Of a stretch of DNA of 64,000 nt, positions 9,623-19,280 are shown in pieces. The number at the start of each line of letters is the position of its first letter. Within the stretch, counting starts at the first letter, position 1. The DNA comes from JABDGR01 sp964561455. Its GTDB lineage: Bacteria > Verrucomicrobiota > Verrucomicrobiia > Opitutales > JABDGR01. The DNA is taken from assembly GCA_964561455.1 (NCBI GenBank), contig CAZLPS010000010.1, positions 9,073 through 73,072 of the forward strand, read 5' to 3'. Under the pieces are notes generated by a model. The model worked only from the letters and a program-made list of their open reading frames with translations. It was not told the DNA's origin and searched no databases. Made by a program: the position numbers and the translations under genes.

Positions 9623-10192
9623 ATGAGTGACAATCCCCCTGAGGCTGCGGCCATTGACGGATCCGATTTTTTTATCGGCATCGTGGCCGCGCGTTATAAT
9701 GGCGAACTGGTGGATGCCCTGCTGGAGAGGGTCGTGGCGGTATTAAAGCAATCGGGCGTGCGCCAGCGGAACATTGAGGTTTTACGCGTACCCGGCTCGA
9801 ACGAAATTCCCTATGCCGCGCACATGCTGGCTTCCACCGGTCAATTTGACTGTCTAATCGCCCTGGGCGTCGTGCTGGCCGGGGAAACCTCGCATCACGA
9901 GGTCATCAGCTACGGCACCGCCTATTCGCTGCATTCCATCGGGATGCAGTCGGAGATCCCGGTCATCAACGGCATCCTGACCGTGGGGTCGCTGGAGCAG
10001 GCGCGCGAACGCGTCCTCGCGCCGCGGGACCGGGGGGCGGAATTCGCCCGTGCGGCCTTGCAAATGGCCTGGCACAAGCTCAAGCTCGTGGACCGGCTGG
10101 ACGTGCTCGAAGCACAAAAGGAGGACGACGAAAAGAAAGAGGACGATGAGGATGAAGGCTTCGACCCGAAACAGGTCTTTAAAAACAACTAA
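9623..10192 (+). CDS. ribH: 6,7-dimethyl-8-ribityllumazine synthase
   Basis: Catalyses the penultimate riboflavin step, joining the DHBP synthase product to the ribityl pyrimidine; the upstream gene makes that substrate. The 189-residue protein has the lumazine synthase core IVAARYNGELVDALLE, VPGSNEIPYAA, and ALGVVLAGETSHHEVI with the catalytic-site His, then GILTVGSLEQA. An unusual very acidic tail (about 165-180, EDDEKKEDDEDEGFD) extends beyond the normal end near residue 155. It lies 82 nt after ribB, in an AT-rich gap, and 12 nt before nusB, so co-transcription is likely. Confidence 0.95.
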   Translation: MSDNPPEAAAIDGSDFFIGIVAARYNGELVDALLERVVAVLKQSGVRQRNIEVLRVPGSNEIPYAAHMLASTGQFDCLIALGVVLAGETSHHEVISYGTAYSLHSIGMQSEIPVINGILTVGSLEQARERVLAPRDRGAEFARAALQMAWHKLKLVDRLDVLEAQKEDDEKKEDDEDEGFDPKQVFKNN

Positions 10193-10204
10193 ACGAGATA
10201 TTTA

Positions 10205-10693
10205 ATGACTACTGAAAAAACCGGCGGCTCCGCCGCGGCTCCGCCGGCCACCGGCAAAGCCAGCCGCCGGCGCGACTGTCGTGCGGTCGCCATGCAATTT
10301 CTCTACATGTGGGATGCCAACACCGGCGTGGATTTGAACGCGACCGTGCAGGAGTTTTTTGCCACGCAAGAACATCCGCGGGAATATTATGCCTTTGCCG
10401 AGGAGCTGATCCAGGGCGCGCTTCAGCACCAGGCCGCCATTGATGAACTTATTAAGAAAAACGCGCACAATTGGGCCTTCAACCGCATCGCCCGAGTGGA
10501 TTTGGCCATTTTGCGTCTGGGAATTTATGAATTGCTGCACCGCCGGGATATTCCGCCGGTGGTGACGATCAATGAGGCCATTGAATTGGGCAAGGCTTTC
10601 TCCAATCCGGATTCGCGGCGTTTCCTCAATGGCATCCTTGATAAAGTGAAGGATTCCCTCGACCGGCCTTCGCGAACGGCGGCGGAAGATTAG
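10205..10693 (+). CDS. nusB: Transcription antitermination protein NusB
   Basis: All-helical RNA-binding antitermination factor that works with NusE/S10 on rRNA operons. The 162-residue protein has a short Ala/Gly-rich N-terminal extension, then RRRDCRAVAMQFLYMWD (arginine-rich RNA-binding helix) and the family signature FNRIARVDLAILRLGIYELL, followed by PPVVTINEAIELGKAF and FLNGILDK. It starts 12 nt after ribH and ends 10 nt before the stop of the convergent lyase-like gene. I see no terminator hairpin in that 10-nt gap. Confidence 0.95.
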   Translation: MTTEKTGGSAAAPPATGKASRRRDCRAVAMQFLYMWDANTGVDLNATVQEFFATQEHPREYYAFAEELIQGALQHQAAIDELIKKNAHNWAFNRIARVDLAILRLGIYELLHRRDIPPVVTINEAIELGKAFSNPDSRRFLNGILDKVKDSLDRPSRTAAED

Positions 10694-10703
10694 ATTGAGC
10701 CGG

Positions 10704-13700
10704 TTAAGGTGTTGAGACTTGAATACGGAACAGGCCTGGGTTGGTGCTGAAAGGCACAACGGCCTGCATTAACGTATAGGTGCCCTGGTCGCTGACCGGA
10801 GAGGCCGACACGTGAGTATCTGTCCAATTCACCAAGTCCGGCGATTGCTGGATGAAGTAGCTGACACCGCTGGTGTTTTTAGCGAGCCGGAATGTGAGCA
10901 AAAAGTTTCCATTGCCATCCACGCCGCAACTCATGGCGGCAGCGGCGGCATCGGGCGAATTTGGATTTGTGCCGAATAAATATTCGAGAAGGTTGGGCAG
11001 CCCGTCCCCATCGGGGTCCGCAGTGGGGCTGATGATGGCAGGATCGGATTGCCCGGGGAAACTGGCGGCAACCCATTGCGCAAAGGTTTGGGCCGGGGTA
11101 ACGCTTGCCGTGGCTGATTGATTGCTCAACCCCGCGGCGTTTTTCGCCACAATGAGGTAATCGTAAGTCATGCCGTTGGCCGCCGTGTTGTCAGTGAAGG
11201 TTGTGCCGCTGAGGTTGCTGGCAATGGCTGCAAATCCGCTCCCGTTGGCAGTTGAGCGCTCGACGATATAACTGGCCGCTCCCGGGGAGCTGTCCCAAGT
11301 GAGCGTAACGTTGCCGTTGCCGGGGGTGGTGGTAAGATTTCCTGGGGCCGGGGGCGGGCCGAAGACAGTCACCGTAATTACGCCGGCGCCGGCAGTGTCA
11401 AATGTTGCAGCCTGGTTGGCGCCGGCTGGGGCTGCATAACTAAACAATGGACTGCCGGAAAGGCTGCCGCCGTAGCTCAGCAAGGCATAGTTTCCGTTGG
11501 GCAGACCCATTGCGCCAATGACAACCACGTTGCCGTTCAGGGCCACGTTCCCGGCAATGGTGAGGCTGCCGGTGTTACCGAGTATCAGCCCGCCTCCGGG
11601 CTGAACGAACAAATTTCCGGCAATGTCCCCCGTGCCACCGAGCAAGCCGCCATTCGCCACGGTCACGGCTCCAGTGCCCGTACCGCTACCGATGGAGTTA
11701 TTGACCAGTAGGGTTCCCGCGCTGACGGTGCTGCCCCCGCTGTAGGTATTTGCGCCGGTAAGGGTCAAGGTGCCGGTGCCAATCTTTATGACCGCAGTGA
11801 CGCCGGCATCCGCGATGACCCCGGCGTAAGTGCTGGTCGTATTTTTCGCCCCAATGCGCCAAGTGGGATTGGCGGCCGAGTTGCTGCCCGCGCCCATCAA
11901 CGCGCCGCTGGCGCCGCCGAGTTCGCCCAGGTCAATCGTCTGGTTGTTGGTGTTGATGTTATAGAAATTTACCCCGCTGTTCAGGTAAACCGACGCGTTG
12001 GCATAGCCAAAGGCGTTATTAATCCGAAAATCGCCGCTACTGGTGCGCGCGCTGACAATGATTTGTCCGGTGAACGCCGACCAGTTGCCCGTAAAATAAT
12101 CGCGAACGTAATCCACCACGACATTCAAGATGCCGCCGCCGGTCAGAGAACTGGTGAAGGGGGTGCTGTAACCAAACCGCGGCGGCAGGCGAAGGGTGCC
12201 GGACTGTCCAACTGGAACAATGAACGGATTGGCGCATCCGCCCCAATCGGTGCTGCCACTTCCACCATAGCCGGAAAACTGGAGGGTGCCACCCTGGAAC
12301 GTAATGGCACCCGTTCCCCACGTGCCATTATTGGCCAAAGCGCTTCCGGCGAGGGCCGCGCTGTTTGGCTCGACCATGACTCCACCGCTGAACGAATTGG
12401 TGCCGCCGAAAGTCACATTACCATTTACGATGATGCCATTGGCCGCGCCGGAAATATCGCCCGAAAGATTGAAGGCATGCGTGGAATTGTTGGTGATGTT
12501 CAACCCGCCATTTACGGTAATGGGCGCGGATATCGTGTCGCCGGAGCTGGCCGGCAATTCGCTTAATGCCGCGTGGCCCGGGTAATTGTCCAACGTTAGC
12601 GAGCCACTGTTGCCTGTAATGGTAAAAGCAGCGTTGGCGACCCCGATACTCAGTGAACCGACCGTGATGGGCTGGCTCAGGTTAATAGTCTGATTGGCAG
12701 TGATGCTGGAATTGACGATGGCGGTGGCTTGCGTCCCGTTGGGAAAGGCAACGCCGTTGCTCCAGTTATTGTTAAGGTCCCAATCTTGCGGGGCCGCGGT
12801 TATGGAATTGATCCAAAAAACGCCCCCGCCCGGAGTGAAGGGCGTGGCGCTGGCTTCGGGAGAGTTGGCGCTGGTGCCACTGGGGCTGACGGCGGCCACC
12901 ACGTAAAAGTAAGTTGCGCCATTAGTCAGCCCGGTGTCGAGATAGTTCGTGCTGGTGATCCCGCTGGCGACCGTGGTCGTCTCATTGCCACTGCTGGTTC
13001 CCCGCCGCACGACGTAGCTGGAGGCTCCGCTGGACGCACTCCAACCCAGTGTTACGGTGGTGTTGCCGGGAATGGCGCCTAAACTGGTGGGCGCAGGCGG
13101 CGGAGTGGTGGTGGTCACCGGAGTTGAATTGCTTCCGCCCCCGGCGAGATTCGTCGCCTGAACGGTGTAATAATAGGTTGTGACGGGAGCTGCCGTCGAG
13201 TCGGTAAAGCTAGCGATATTATCGGTGGTGGTGAGCGTGGTGTAATTGCCGTTCGCGCTGGTCGCACGCCTGACCGTATAACTCGTGGCGCCGACGGCTG
13301 GCGTCCAAGTCAGAGTCAGATTGCCGCCTCCCGCAAGTGCCTGTAAGTTGACGGGAGGTGCCGGCAGCACGGGCATGGGGCGGGCGCTGGCTTCGGCCGA
13401 GTTTGGGCTGGCGCCGTTCGCGTTTGCCGCCGAAACCACGTAGTAGTAAGTCACGGCATTATCCAGACCGATATCGGAGTAGGTTGTGCCGGTGACCGGA
13501 CCACTGATGTTTAAATAGGGACCGCCGCTGGAGGTGGAGCGGCCGATGGTATAATACGCGGCGCCTGCGGAGGCATTCCAATGCAGGGTAACTTGGGTGC
13601 TGCCTACAATGACAGATACTCCTGAAGGCGCACTTGGCGCGGGAGCCGAGGATGCGGAGGGCGTGGCACTTGCCACGGTCGAATTGGCGCTGGCGCCTCC

Positions 13701-16034
13701 AGGGTTCACCGATTGCACCACGTAGAAATAAGTCGTGCCGTTGACGGCTGTTGCGTCGGTGTAAATGGCCGAGTCAGCCGTGCTGCCGGCCACAGGCCCG
13801 GTAATATTGCTGGCCAGGGTGGTGAAGCCGCTGCCACTGGTCGTTGAACGGAGAATATTGTAACTTGTGGCGCCCGGTGCGGCTGGCCAATACAACGCCA
13901 CCAAATCATTGCCACCGAGCGCCGTTAGATTAGCCGGGGCGGGAGGGATGTAACCGGTCAATTCCAAGCGCACGTAATCATACATGGCGCTATTGGAGAA
14001 GTATCCACCCTTTCGCATGTTGAAATCAATTTCGTTCAATCCGGCGTGCAGATTGCTGCCGGCGAAGGTAATGCGGAGATCGCAAAAGATGCCGTGCGAG
14101 CTCATCCGGATCATGGGATCACTGCTGTAACCGGGAAAGGCGCCAGTGGTGGGGAAGGAAGTGTTGCCGCCATTTACCAGGCAATTGACTGTGACAATAA
14201 TCGGCCCTGCGTAATCGCCCGCGATCCCCATATATATGGACGCTTGGGCGCCGGACACTGGTGTCGCCGGCAGGTTGAAGAATACCTTCCAGGTGTTGCC
14301 GTTCAAGTTGCCGGTAACAGGGTCCAGGATGGTGGGCTGGGCATAATACCAGCCATTCGCCCAATGGCTTTGGCCAACGTTGTAAGTCAATCCATTCGGA
14401 AAATCCGTGGGAAAATCCTGAAAGGGAGCCCAATTCTCCGCCGGAGCGGTTGCGGTGCCTTGATCCCCATGCCAGGCGTCGGGGCCATGGAAGAATTCCA
14501 GCGTGTCGCGGTCAGGCTGGCCGATCTCCCAAACGGTTGCACCCACGCGGGTGGGGGTCCAAGTAATGTTGCCCAAACCGGTGGTGTTGCCGCCAGCGAC
14601 CGTGACGGCAAACGGTGCCGCCGGGTAGTTAATGGAAATGGGCGGTGCGGTGCCAGTGAGCGGTTGGGACTCGAACAGGCCAATCGCTCCCGGACCAAAT
14701 GCGAAGAGGGTGTAGTTGGCGCCCGCGACCACATGGGGGATGGCGAAGTTGCCGTTGGCGTCTGCTTTGACCCAATACTGGTAGGTTTTTCCCCAAGCCT
14801 GAAAATCGGTGACGCCGGTCGTGGACGGTGGTTGTTGAATAACGCCGACCCACATCCCGGCGCTGGAAGCAAAGGGATTGCCGCTGTCATTGATGACGAG
14901 GTGACCCGTCACCGTACCACGGCCAGCGGCCTGCACATAGGCGGCGTTGGAGAACCACGAATACGGCCACGCACCTTGTTCGGCGAGCGCTTGGGCCTGG
15001 GCGTCATTAAACAGCGCGACTTGGGGGTCAGCGGTGTTGGCGGGAACACTATTCATGTAAATCAGGTAGGGTCCGTAAACCTTGGTCCAGGTTTCGCCGG
15101 CGGCGAAATTCAAGTCGGCGCTGAAACCAAAATGGCCGCCGTTAAAGGGCTGATTGATCAATTGAATTTGGGAAAGCAATTCCGGATGCCGGGGTCCTCC
15201 GTTGTAATATTCGTGAGACGGGAAAATCAACCAGATGCCGGTGTTGGCGTTCGTATTAATCCAGCCGGAGGCGTTGATGGTGCCCAAGTCGCCGGCATAG
15301 TTGTATTTGCAATCGAACTGTCCGGCATAGGTGCCCGTGGTCAAGAGCGTGACTTCCTTTGGGGCGAAATTCACCCCGGAAAGACCGTCGGCCAGATCGG
15401 TGGTGGAATACATGGCGCGATTCGGGCCGGGGTCCTCGGCCAGCCAGTTCCATTGGCTGTTAAGCTTCAATGTGTGGCTGTAGGGATTGGCAATACCGGC
15501 CGGGTACGCGGCCGAACGGGAGATGACTTCGGTCACGTAGATGCCCGTGGATCCACGGAAGAGCGAAAATCGGAAGTCCGAATCCACCGGGTCGTTGGTG
15601 GTGGCGCCGCTGTTGGGGTAGGTTTGCTTGAGACTGATTTCGCAGTAATTCCCGCCGTTGCCGGCGGGGTCGGTCACCAGCGAATAGGTGCAATTCGACG
15701 GTATTTCCTCGTTGCCGTTTTGATCGCTGCCCTGCCAATAAAACGCGCTGTTGCTGGCGGTACCTCCGTCGGACGCCTGTACCCCGTTAAAAGTCATCGT
15801 CAGAATTTGGGCCGTAGCTTTGGCAATCACCACGGTCACGAGGCCGTTGGACAGCGTGATGTTGGCGCTGGTGGTGCTTACGGTGACATTGGCCCCGGTG
15901 CCAGCGCCGCCACCCGGCCCGTTGGCGCGGGCCAACAGGGCAGAAAGAAAAAAGCCAGCGACGGTGAGTAATCGCCGGGCCGCAAGATTGGGCGAAAATG
16001 CACGTCGCCCGCTGGCAACAACAATCGGGGGCAC
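10704..16034 (-). CDS. Giant secreted rhamnogalacturonan lyase-like multidomain protein (PL4-type)
   Basis: A 1776-residue exported protein. A signal peptide (about 1-38, RRLLTVAGFFLSALLARA) is followed by a polysaccharide lyase family 4-like beta-sandwich domain (about 50-380, NITLSNGLVTVVIAK). Next come an FnIII/carboxypeptidase-regulatory-like domain (VTGHLVINDSG) and a carbohydrate-binding-like domain opening with VWEIGQPDRDTLEFFHGPD. Four fibronectin III repeats follow (about 715-1085), then autotransporter-associated beta-strand repeats (about 1090-1560, GTLTLTGANTYSGGSTV), one more FnIII, and a calcium-binding-type DPDGDGLPNLLEYLFGTNPN near the C terminus. I infer pectin (rhamnogalacturonan-I) degradation; catalytic residues were not mapped. 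It lies antisense between nusB and ftsY. Confidence 0.85.
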   Translation of the reverse strand: MPPIVVASGRRAFSPNLAARRLLTVAGFFLSALLARANGPGGGAGTGANVTVSTTSANITLSNGLVTVVIAKATAQILTMTFNGVQASDGGTASNSAFYWQGSDQNGNEEIPSNCTYSLVTDPAGNGGNYCEISLKQTYPNSGATTNDPVDSDFRFSLFRGSTGIYVTEVISRSAAYPAGIANPYSHTLKLNSQWNWLAEDPGPNRAMYSTTDLADGLSGVNFAPKEVTLLTTGTYAGQFDCKYNYAGDLGTINASGWINTNANTGIWLIFPSHEYYNGGPRHPELLSQIQLINQPFNGGHFGFSADLNFAAGETWTKVYGPYLIYMNSVPANTADPQVALFNDAQAQALAEQGAWPYSWFSNAAYVQAAGRGTVTGHLVINDSGNPFASSAGMWVGVIQQPPSTTGVTDFQAWGKTYQYWVKADANGNFAIPHVVAGANYTLFAFGPGAIGLFESQPLTGTAPPISINYPAAPFAVTVAGGNTTGLGNITWTPTRVGATVWEIGQPDRDTLEFFHGPDAWHGDQGTATAPAENWAPFQDFPTDFPNGLTYNVGQSHWANGWYYAQPTILDPVTGNLNGNTWKVFFNLPATPVSGAQASIYMGIAGDYAGPIIVTVNCLVNGGNTSFPTTGAFPGYSSDPMIRMSSHGIFCDLRITFAGSNLHAGLNEIDFNMRKGGYFSNSAMYDYVRLELTGYIPPAPANLTALGGNDLVALYWPAAPGATSYNILRSTTSGSGFTTLASNITGPVAGSTADSAIYTDATAVNGTTYFYVVQSVNPGGASANSTVASATPSASSAPAPSAPSGVSVIVGSTQVTLHWNASAGAAYYTIGRSTSSGGPYLNISGPVTGTTYSDIGLDNAVTYYYVVSAANANGASPNSAEASARPMPVLPAPPVNLQALAGGGNLTLTWTPAVGATSYTVRRATSANGNYTTLTTTDNIASFTDSTAAPVTTYYYTVQATNLAGGGSNSTPVTTTTPPPAPTSLGAIPGNTTVTLGWSASSGASSYVVRRGTSSGNETTTVASGITSTNYLDTGLTNGATYFYVVAAVSPSGTSANSPEASATPFTPGGGVFWINSITAAPQDWDLNNNWSNGVAFPNGTQATAIVNSSITANQTINLSQPITVGSLSIGVANAAFTITGNSGSLTLDNYPGHAALSELPASSGDTISAPITVNGGLNITNNSTHAFNLSGDISGAANGIIVNGNVTFGGTNSFSGGVMVEPNSAALAGSALANNGTWGTGAITFQGGTLQFSGYGGSGSTDWGGCANPFIVPVGQSGTLRLPPRFGYSTPFTSSLTGGGILNVVVDYVRDYFTGNWSAFTGQIIVSARTSSGDFRINNAFGYANASVYLNSGVNFYNINTNNQTIDLGELGGASGALMGAGSNSAANPTWRIGAKNTTSTYAGVIADAGVTAVIKIGTGTLTLTGANTYSGGSTVSAGTLLVNNSIGSGTGTGAVTVANGGLLGGTGDIAGNLFVQPGGGLILGNTGSLTIAGNVALNGNVVVIGAMGLPNGNYALLSYGGSLSGSPLFSYAAPAGANQAATFDTAGAGVITVTVFGPPPAPGNLTTTPGNGNVTLTWDSSPGAASYIVERSTANGSGFAAIASNLSGTTFTDNTAANGMTYDYLIVAKNAAGLSNQSATASVTPAQTFAQWVAASFPGQSDPAIISPTADPDGDGLPNLLEYLFGTNPNSPDAAAAAMSCGVDGNGNFLLTFRLAKNTSGVSYFIQQSPDLVNWTDTHVSASPVSDQGTYTLMQAVVPFSTNPGLFRIQVSTP

Positions 16035-16236
16035 AAGGTTGGACGATTTTAAAATCTAGATGAAATGGCGCTTTGAGTCAACGTTGGGAAGTGGATTGGC
16101 CGGAACGACCAACGGCATTTCTTCCCGCTGGGAAACCCGCGTTCATCCGCATATAAGTTTACACTTGGCCGATTTGAGTTTAACGTTTCTGGTTCACTGC
16201 AGGCACTCCGGGTTGCCGGTCTGTCCGTGGCCCACC

Positions 16237-17169
16237 ATGCGCGCGCTCCTTAAAAAATTCACCGACGGTCTTAAACGCACTACGCCGACATTTTACAAGG
16301 CTTTTGGCAAGGTGGGAGGTCTGTTTACCAGGGCACTGGACGCCAGCAGTGTGGAGCAGCTCGAGGAAGCCCTTTATGGGGCGGACTTGGGGGTCGAAAC
16401 GGCCAATGAGATCTTGGACGAAATCAAAACCGCCTGGAAGAAGCATCCAGCCCTGCGCGGGCAGGAGGCCGCCAAACTCGGCGCAACCGTGCTCAAACGG
16501 GTGTTGGCCGGGGCGGAACAGCCACCGGTGCTCAAGGCGGAACCGGGCAAGCCGGAGGTGATTTGCCTGGTGGGCGTCAATGGTTCTGGGAAGACCACGA
16601 CCGCGGCGAAACTGGCGTCTTTCTATCAGGACAAGAAACACCGCGTGGTGTTGGGTGCCTGCGATACCTTCCGGGCGGCCGCCAACGAGCAACTCCGCAC
16701 TTGGGCGACGCGGTTGAATGTGGAAATCGTAGCCAGCCAGACCGGAGCCGATTCCGCTGCCGTGGCGTTCGACGCCTGGCAGGCGGCGGCGAAGCGCGGA
16801 CATGATCTGGTGGTGCTCGACACGGCCGGCCGGCTGCACACCAAACATAACTTGATGGAGGAGTTGAAAAAGATCCGGCGGGTCTTGCAGAAGCACGATC
16901 CGGCGGCCCCGCGGCACCGTTGGCTGGTGTTGGACGGGTCGCTGGGATCGAATTCCATCGAACAGGCAAGAGTGTTCCACCAGGCCTTTGATTTGACCGG
17001 CCTCGTGATTACCAAGCTCGATGGCACCAGCCGGGGCGGTGCCCTCGTCGGTATTTACCGCGAATTAAAACTTCCGATCCACTTTGTTGGCCTCGGCGAA
17101 CAGGCGGGCGACTTGCAGCCGTTCTCAGTGGATGATTTCGCGGACGCCCTGTTTGGAGTGGAGGAGTGA
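16237..17169 (+). CDS. ftsY: Signal recognition particle receptor FtsY
   Basis: SRP GTPase that docks ribosome-SRP complexes at the membrane. ATG 16237 (MRALLKKFTDGLKRT) gives 310 residues, an NG-domain-only FtsY without the acidic A domain of E. coli; the frame is open back to 16060, but that extension does not look like FtsY. Visible motifs: G1 GVNGSGKTTTAAKLA, DTFRAAANEQL, G3 VVLDTAGRLHTKHNLMEEL, G4 TKLDGTSRGGALVGI, and the end VGLGEQAGDLQPFSVDDF. It points away from the lyase-like gene. Confidence 0.96.
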   Translation: MRALLKKFTDGLKRTTPTFYKAFGKVGGLFTRALDASSVEQLEEALYGADLGVETANEILDEIKTAWKKHPALRGQEAAKLGATVLKRVLAGAEQPPVLKAEPGKPEVICLVGVNGSGKTTTAAKLASFYQDKKHRVVLGACDTFRAAANEQLRTWATRLNVEIVASQTGADSAAVAFDAWQAAAKRGHDLVVLDTAGRLHTKHNLMEELKKIRRVLQKHDPAAPRHRWLVLDGSLGSNSIEQARVFHQAFDLTGLVITKLDGTSRGGALVGIYRELKLPIHFVGLGEQAGDLQPFSVDDFADALFGVEE

Positions 17170-17172
17170 CGG

Positions 17173-17571
17173 TCAAGGTTTCCCGGGGCGCCGGAGTCGC
17201 TTCCATTCTATCAATTCCAGTCTATACGCCGCATATCGCGCTTGAATATCGGGGGGCATGCGGTCGATGATCTTGTTCAGGGCCCGGCGTAAACTGCCTG
17301 CAATGTATTGGGAACGAAAATAGTAGGGGTGGGCCTCCAGATAGGCGATGGCATTGGCCGCCGCCTTCACGTCGGCGGTCTTGAGTAATTCGAATTCGCG
17401 GGTTAAACCGTTGGGAAAGGCCAATCCGTCGTACCGCCCTTGAAATTCGGCCAGGGCGTCGAGATAAGCCTGATGCTGGGCGGCGGACTGTTCGCGAACC
17501 CGGTGAGTTTCATGCAGCCGCTTGTGTAATCGGCGGATTTCCGTCGCATTTTTCTGTAGAATCAACTTCAT
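17173..17571 (-). CDS. Conserved-looking helical protein of unknown function
   Basis: A 132-residue frame from ATG 17571 (MKLILQKNATEIRRLHKRL); the frame extends to 17613 with a less likely Ala-rich start. It is rich in charged helices with a coiled-coil-like first third, then LAFPNGLTREFELL and YYFRSQYIAGSLRRALNKI. There is no signal peptide, membrane segment or cysteine motif. It ends 3 nt from the ftsY stop (convergent). I do not recognise the family; codon use resembles its neighbours. Confidence 0.6.
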   Translation of the reverse strand: MKLILQKNATEIRRLHKRLHETHRVREQSAAQHQAYLDALAEFQGRYDGLAFPNGLTREFELLKTADVKAAANAIAYLEAHPYYFRSQYIAGSLRRALNKIIDRMPPDIQARYAAYRLELIEWKRLRRPGKP

Positions 17572-17618
17572 GTGCCGGGCCAAAATTGTTGCCGCGGCCT
17601 TTGCCGCCGCCACTTTTC

Positions 17619-18080
17619 TTACCGCGCCAGATCATTTTGGGTCAATACCGTGATTTGATTGCGTTTGAGCACCTCCGCCGCCAGTTCGGCGTCCTCCAGC
17701 CGGAGCACCAAGCCGGTCTTGCCATTGGGCCGCATCAAAAAGGGGTAAATATAATGGATGTTGATCTCGGCCTGCACGAGGGCGGCGGTGACAAACCGGA
17801 GGCGCGCTTCCGTGTCAATTTCAACGGCGAGCACTTCCGCGAGGCTGTGCGAAAACCCATGCTCCGCCAGCAGCGGGGCTGCGGCCTCGGGATAGTCCAC
17901 GACGAGGCGGATGATGGTGCTGTCCGTGGTGTCCACCAGGCAGAGCGCCAGGACATGCACATCTTTGCCGGCCAACAGCGAAACGACATCGTGTAACCGA
18001 CCGACTTTGTTCTCGGCGAAAACCGAGAATTGTTTCACGACGCCGCTGTGGCTGCTTTTTCTGGTCAGAGTCTGGGCCAT
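17619..18080 (-). CDS. Tandem ACT-domain protein
   Basis: A 153-residue protein (ATG 18080, MAQTLTRKSSHSGVVKQFSV) made of two ACT domains. The first, about 15-80, has the typical FAENKVGRLHDVVSLLAGKDVHVLAL with the ligand-site glycine between strand 1 and helix 1. The second, about 85-150, ends in LVLRLEDAELAAEVLKRN. ACT domains bind amino acids or other small molecules and usually regulate enzymes or transport; free-standing tandem forms are common, but the ligand here is unknown. A longer frame to 18389 overlaps the divergent reductase and is rejected. Confidence 0.8.
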   Translation of the reverse strand: MAQTLTRKSSHSGVVKQFSVFAENKVGRLHDVVSLLAGKDVHVLALCLVDTTDSTIIRLVVDYPEAAAPLLAEHGFSHSLAEVLAVEIDTEARLRFVTAALVQAEINIHYIYPFLMRPNGKTGLVLRLEDAELAAEVLKRNQITVLTQNDLAR

Positions 18081-18253
18081 GCAGAAGTTTGGAAGGGCCG
18101 CCGCTGCGGGCGACCGAAGGGCTGCGCTTGGTGGAAATGGGAGTCTAGCCCATCGGAGGGGCTTTGGCACGTTCAATTTCGGGGTAGGCTCAATGGGGTG
18201 ATTGCAGTTGCCTCGGAGGTGTTTTTTCGGGCATAAAAAGCAGCTTTCCATCC

Positions 18254-19270
18254 ATGCCGCACACGCCCAGCCCAAATCGCTACGAAAAAACCCCCTATGC
18301 CCGTTGTGGTCGCAGTGGGTTGCAACTTCCCCGAGTGTCCCTCGGCTTGTGGCATAACTTCGGTGACCAAGACAGCCTGGCTGAAGCACGGGAATTGATC
18401 CTGGGCGCGTTTGACAATGGCATTACCCACTTCGATCTGGCCAACAACTACGGGCCGCCGCCTGGCTCGGCGGAAGTTAATTTTGGCAAAATCTTCCATC
18501 AAAATCTGGCCCGGCACCGCAACGAGTTGGTTATTTCGACCAAGGCCGGCTACCTCATGTGGCCGGGTCCCTATGGCGACTGGGGCTCGCGCAAGTATCT
18601 GCTCTCCAGCCTCGAGGAGAGCCTGCACCGGCTTAAGCTCGATTACGTGGACATTTTTTATTCCCACCGGCCGGACCCAAACACCCCGCTGGAGGAGACG
18701 ATGGGGGCGCTGGCCCATGCGGTGCGCACTGGCCGCGCGCTGTATGTGGGCCTGTCCAACTATGGGGCGGAGCAGACTACGGCGGCGGCGAAACTGCTGC
18801 GCGAGATGGGCGCGCCCTGCCTCATCCACCAACCGCGCTACAACCTGATTGACCGCAAGCCCGAGCAGGGTTTGTTTGCCGTGCTCGAACGCGAGGGCAT
18901 TGGGTGCATTCCGTTCAGCCCGCTGGCACAGGGAATTCTGAGCGAACGCTATTTGCAGGGCGTGCCGGACGGTTCCCGGGCCACGCGAAACATTTTCCTG
19001 AAAGCGGAAACGGTCGAGCGGCATCGGCCGATGATTGGCAAATTACAGGTGATCGCCCTCGCGCGCGGGCAGACGCTGGCCCAAATGGCGCTGGCCTGGG
19101 TGTTGCGCCAGCCGGCCGTGACCAGTGTGCTGCCGGGCGCCAGTTCCGTGAAACAGATCGAAAACAACCTCGCCGCACTGCAAAACACGAAATTTTCCCC
19201 GGCGGAGCTGGCGGCCATAGATGCGGCAGTGGCCGGGGTGGATGCGGCAAAAGCCGGGCCGCCGATCTAA
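18254..19270 (+). CDS. Aldo/keto reductase, YghZ-like
   Basis: NAD(P)H-dependent oxidoreductase with a TIM barrel (338 residues). The N-terminal YARCGRSGLQLPRVSLGLWHNFG, GITHFDLANNYGPPPGSAE and STKAGYLMWPGPYGDWGSRK strongly resemble L-glyceraldehyde-3-phosphate reductase (YghZ/Gpr). The catalytic tetrad is present: Asp and Tyr in HFDLANNYG, Lys in STKAGY, His in FYSHRPD. The cofactor-site end VLPGASSVKQIENNL is also clear. The natural substrate is uncertain; detoxification of aldehydes is the usual suggestion. Confidence 0.92.
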   Translation: MPHTPSPNRYEKTPYARCGRSGLQLPRVSLGLWHNFGDQDSLAEARELILGAFDNGITHFDLANNYGPPPGSAEVNFGKIFHQNLARHRNELVISTKAGYLMWPGPYGDWGSRKYLLSSLEESLHRLKLDYVDIFYSHRPDPNTPLEETMGALAHAVRTGRALYVGLSNYGAEQTTAAAKLLREMGAPCLIHQPRYNLIDRKPEQGLFAVLEREGIGCIPFSPLAQGILSERYLQGVPDGSRATRNIFLKAETVERHRPMIGKLQVIALARGQTLAQMALAWVLRQPAVTSVLPGASSVKQIENNLAALQNTKFSPAELAAIDAAVAGVDAAKAGPPI

Positions 19271-19280
19271 TCCCGCAGGA

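Noticed and set aside
14046..15971. A 641-codon plus-strand frame opposite the PL4-like gene
   Set aside because: Antisense shadow in GC-rich repetitive DNA. The minus strand has a full multidomain protein; this frame reads as Gly/Arg/Val-rich text with no motif.
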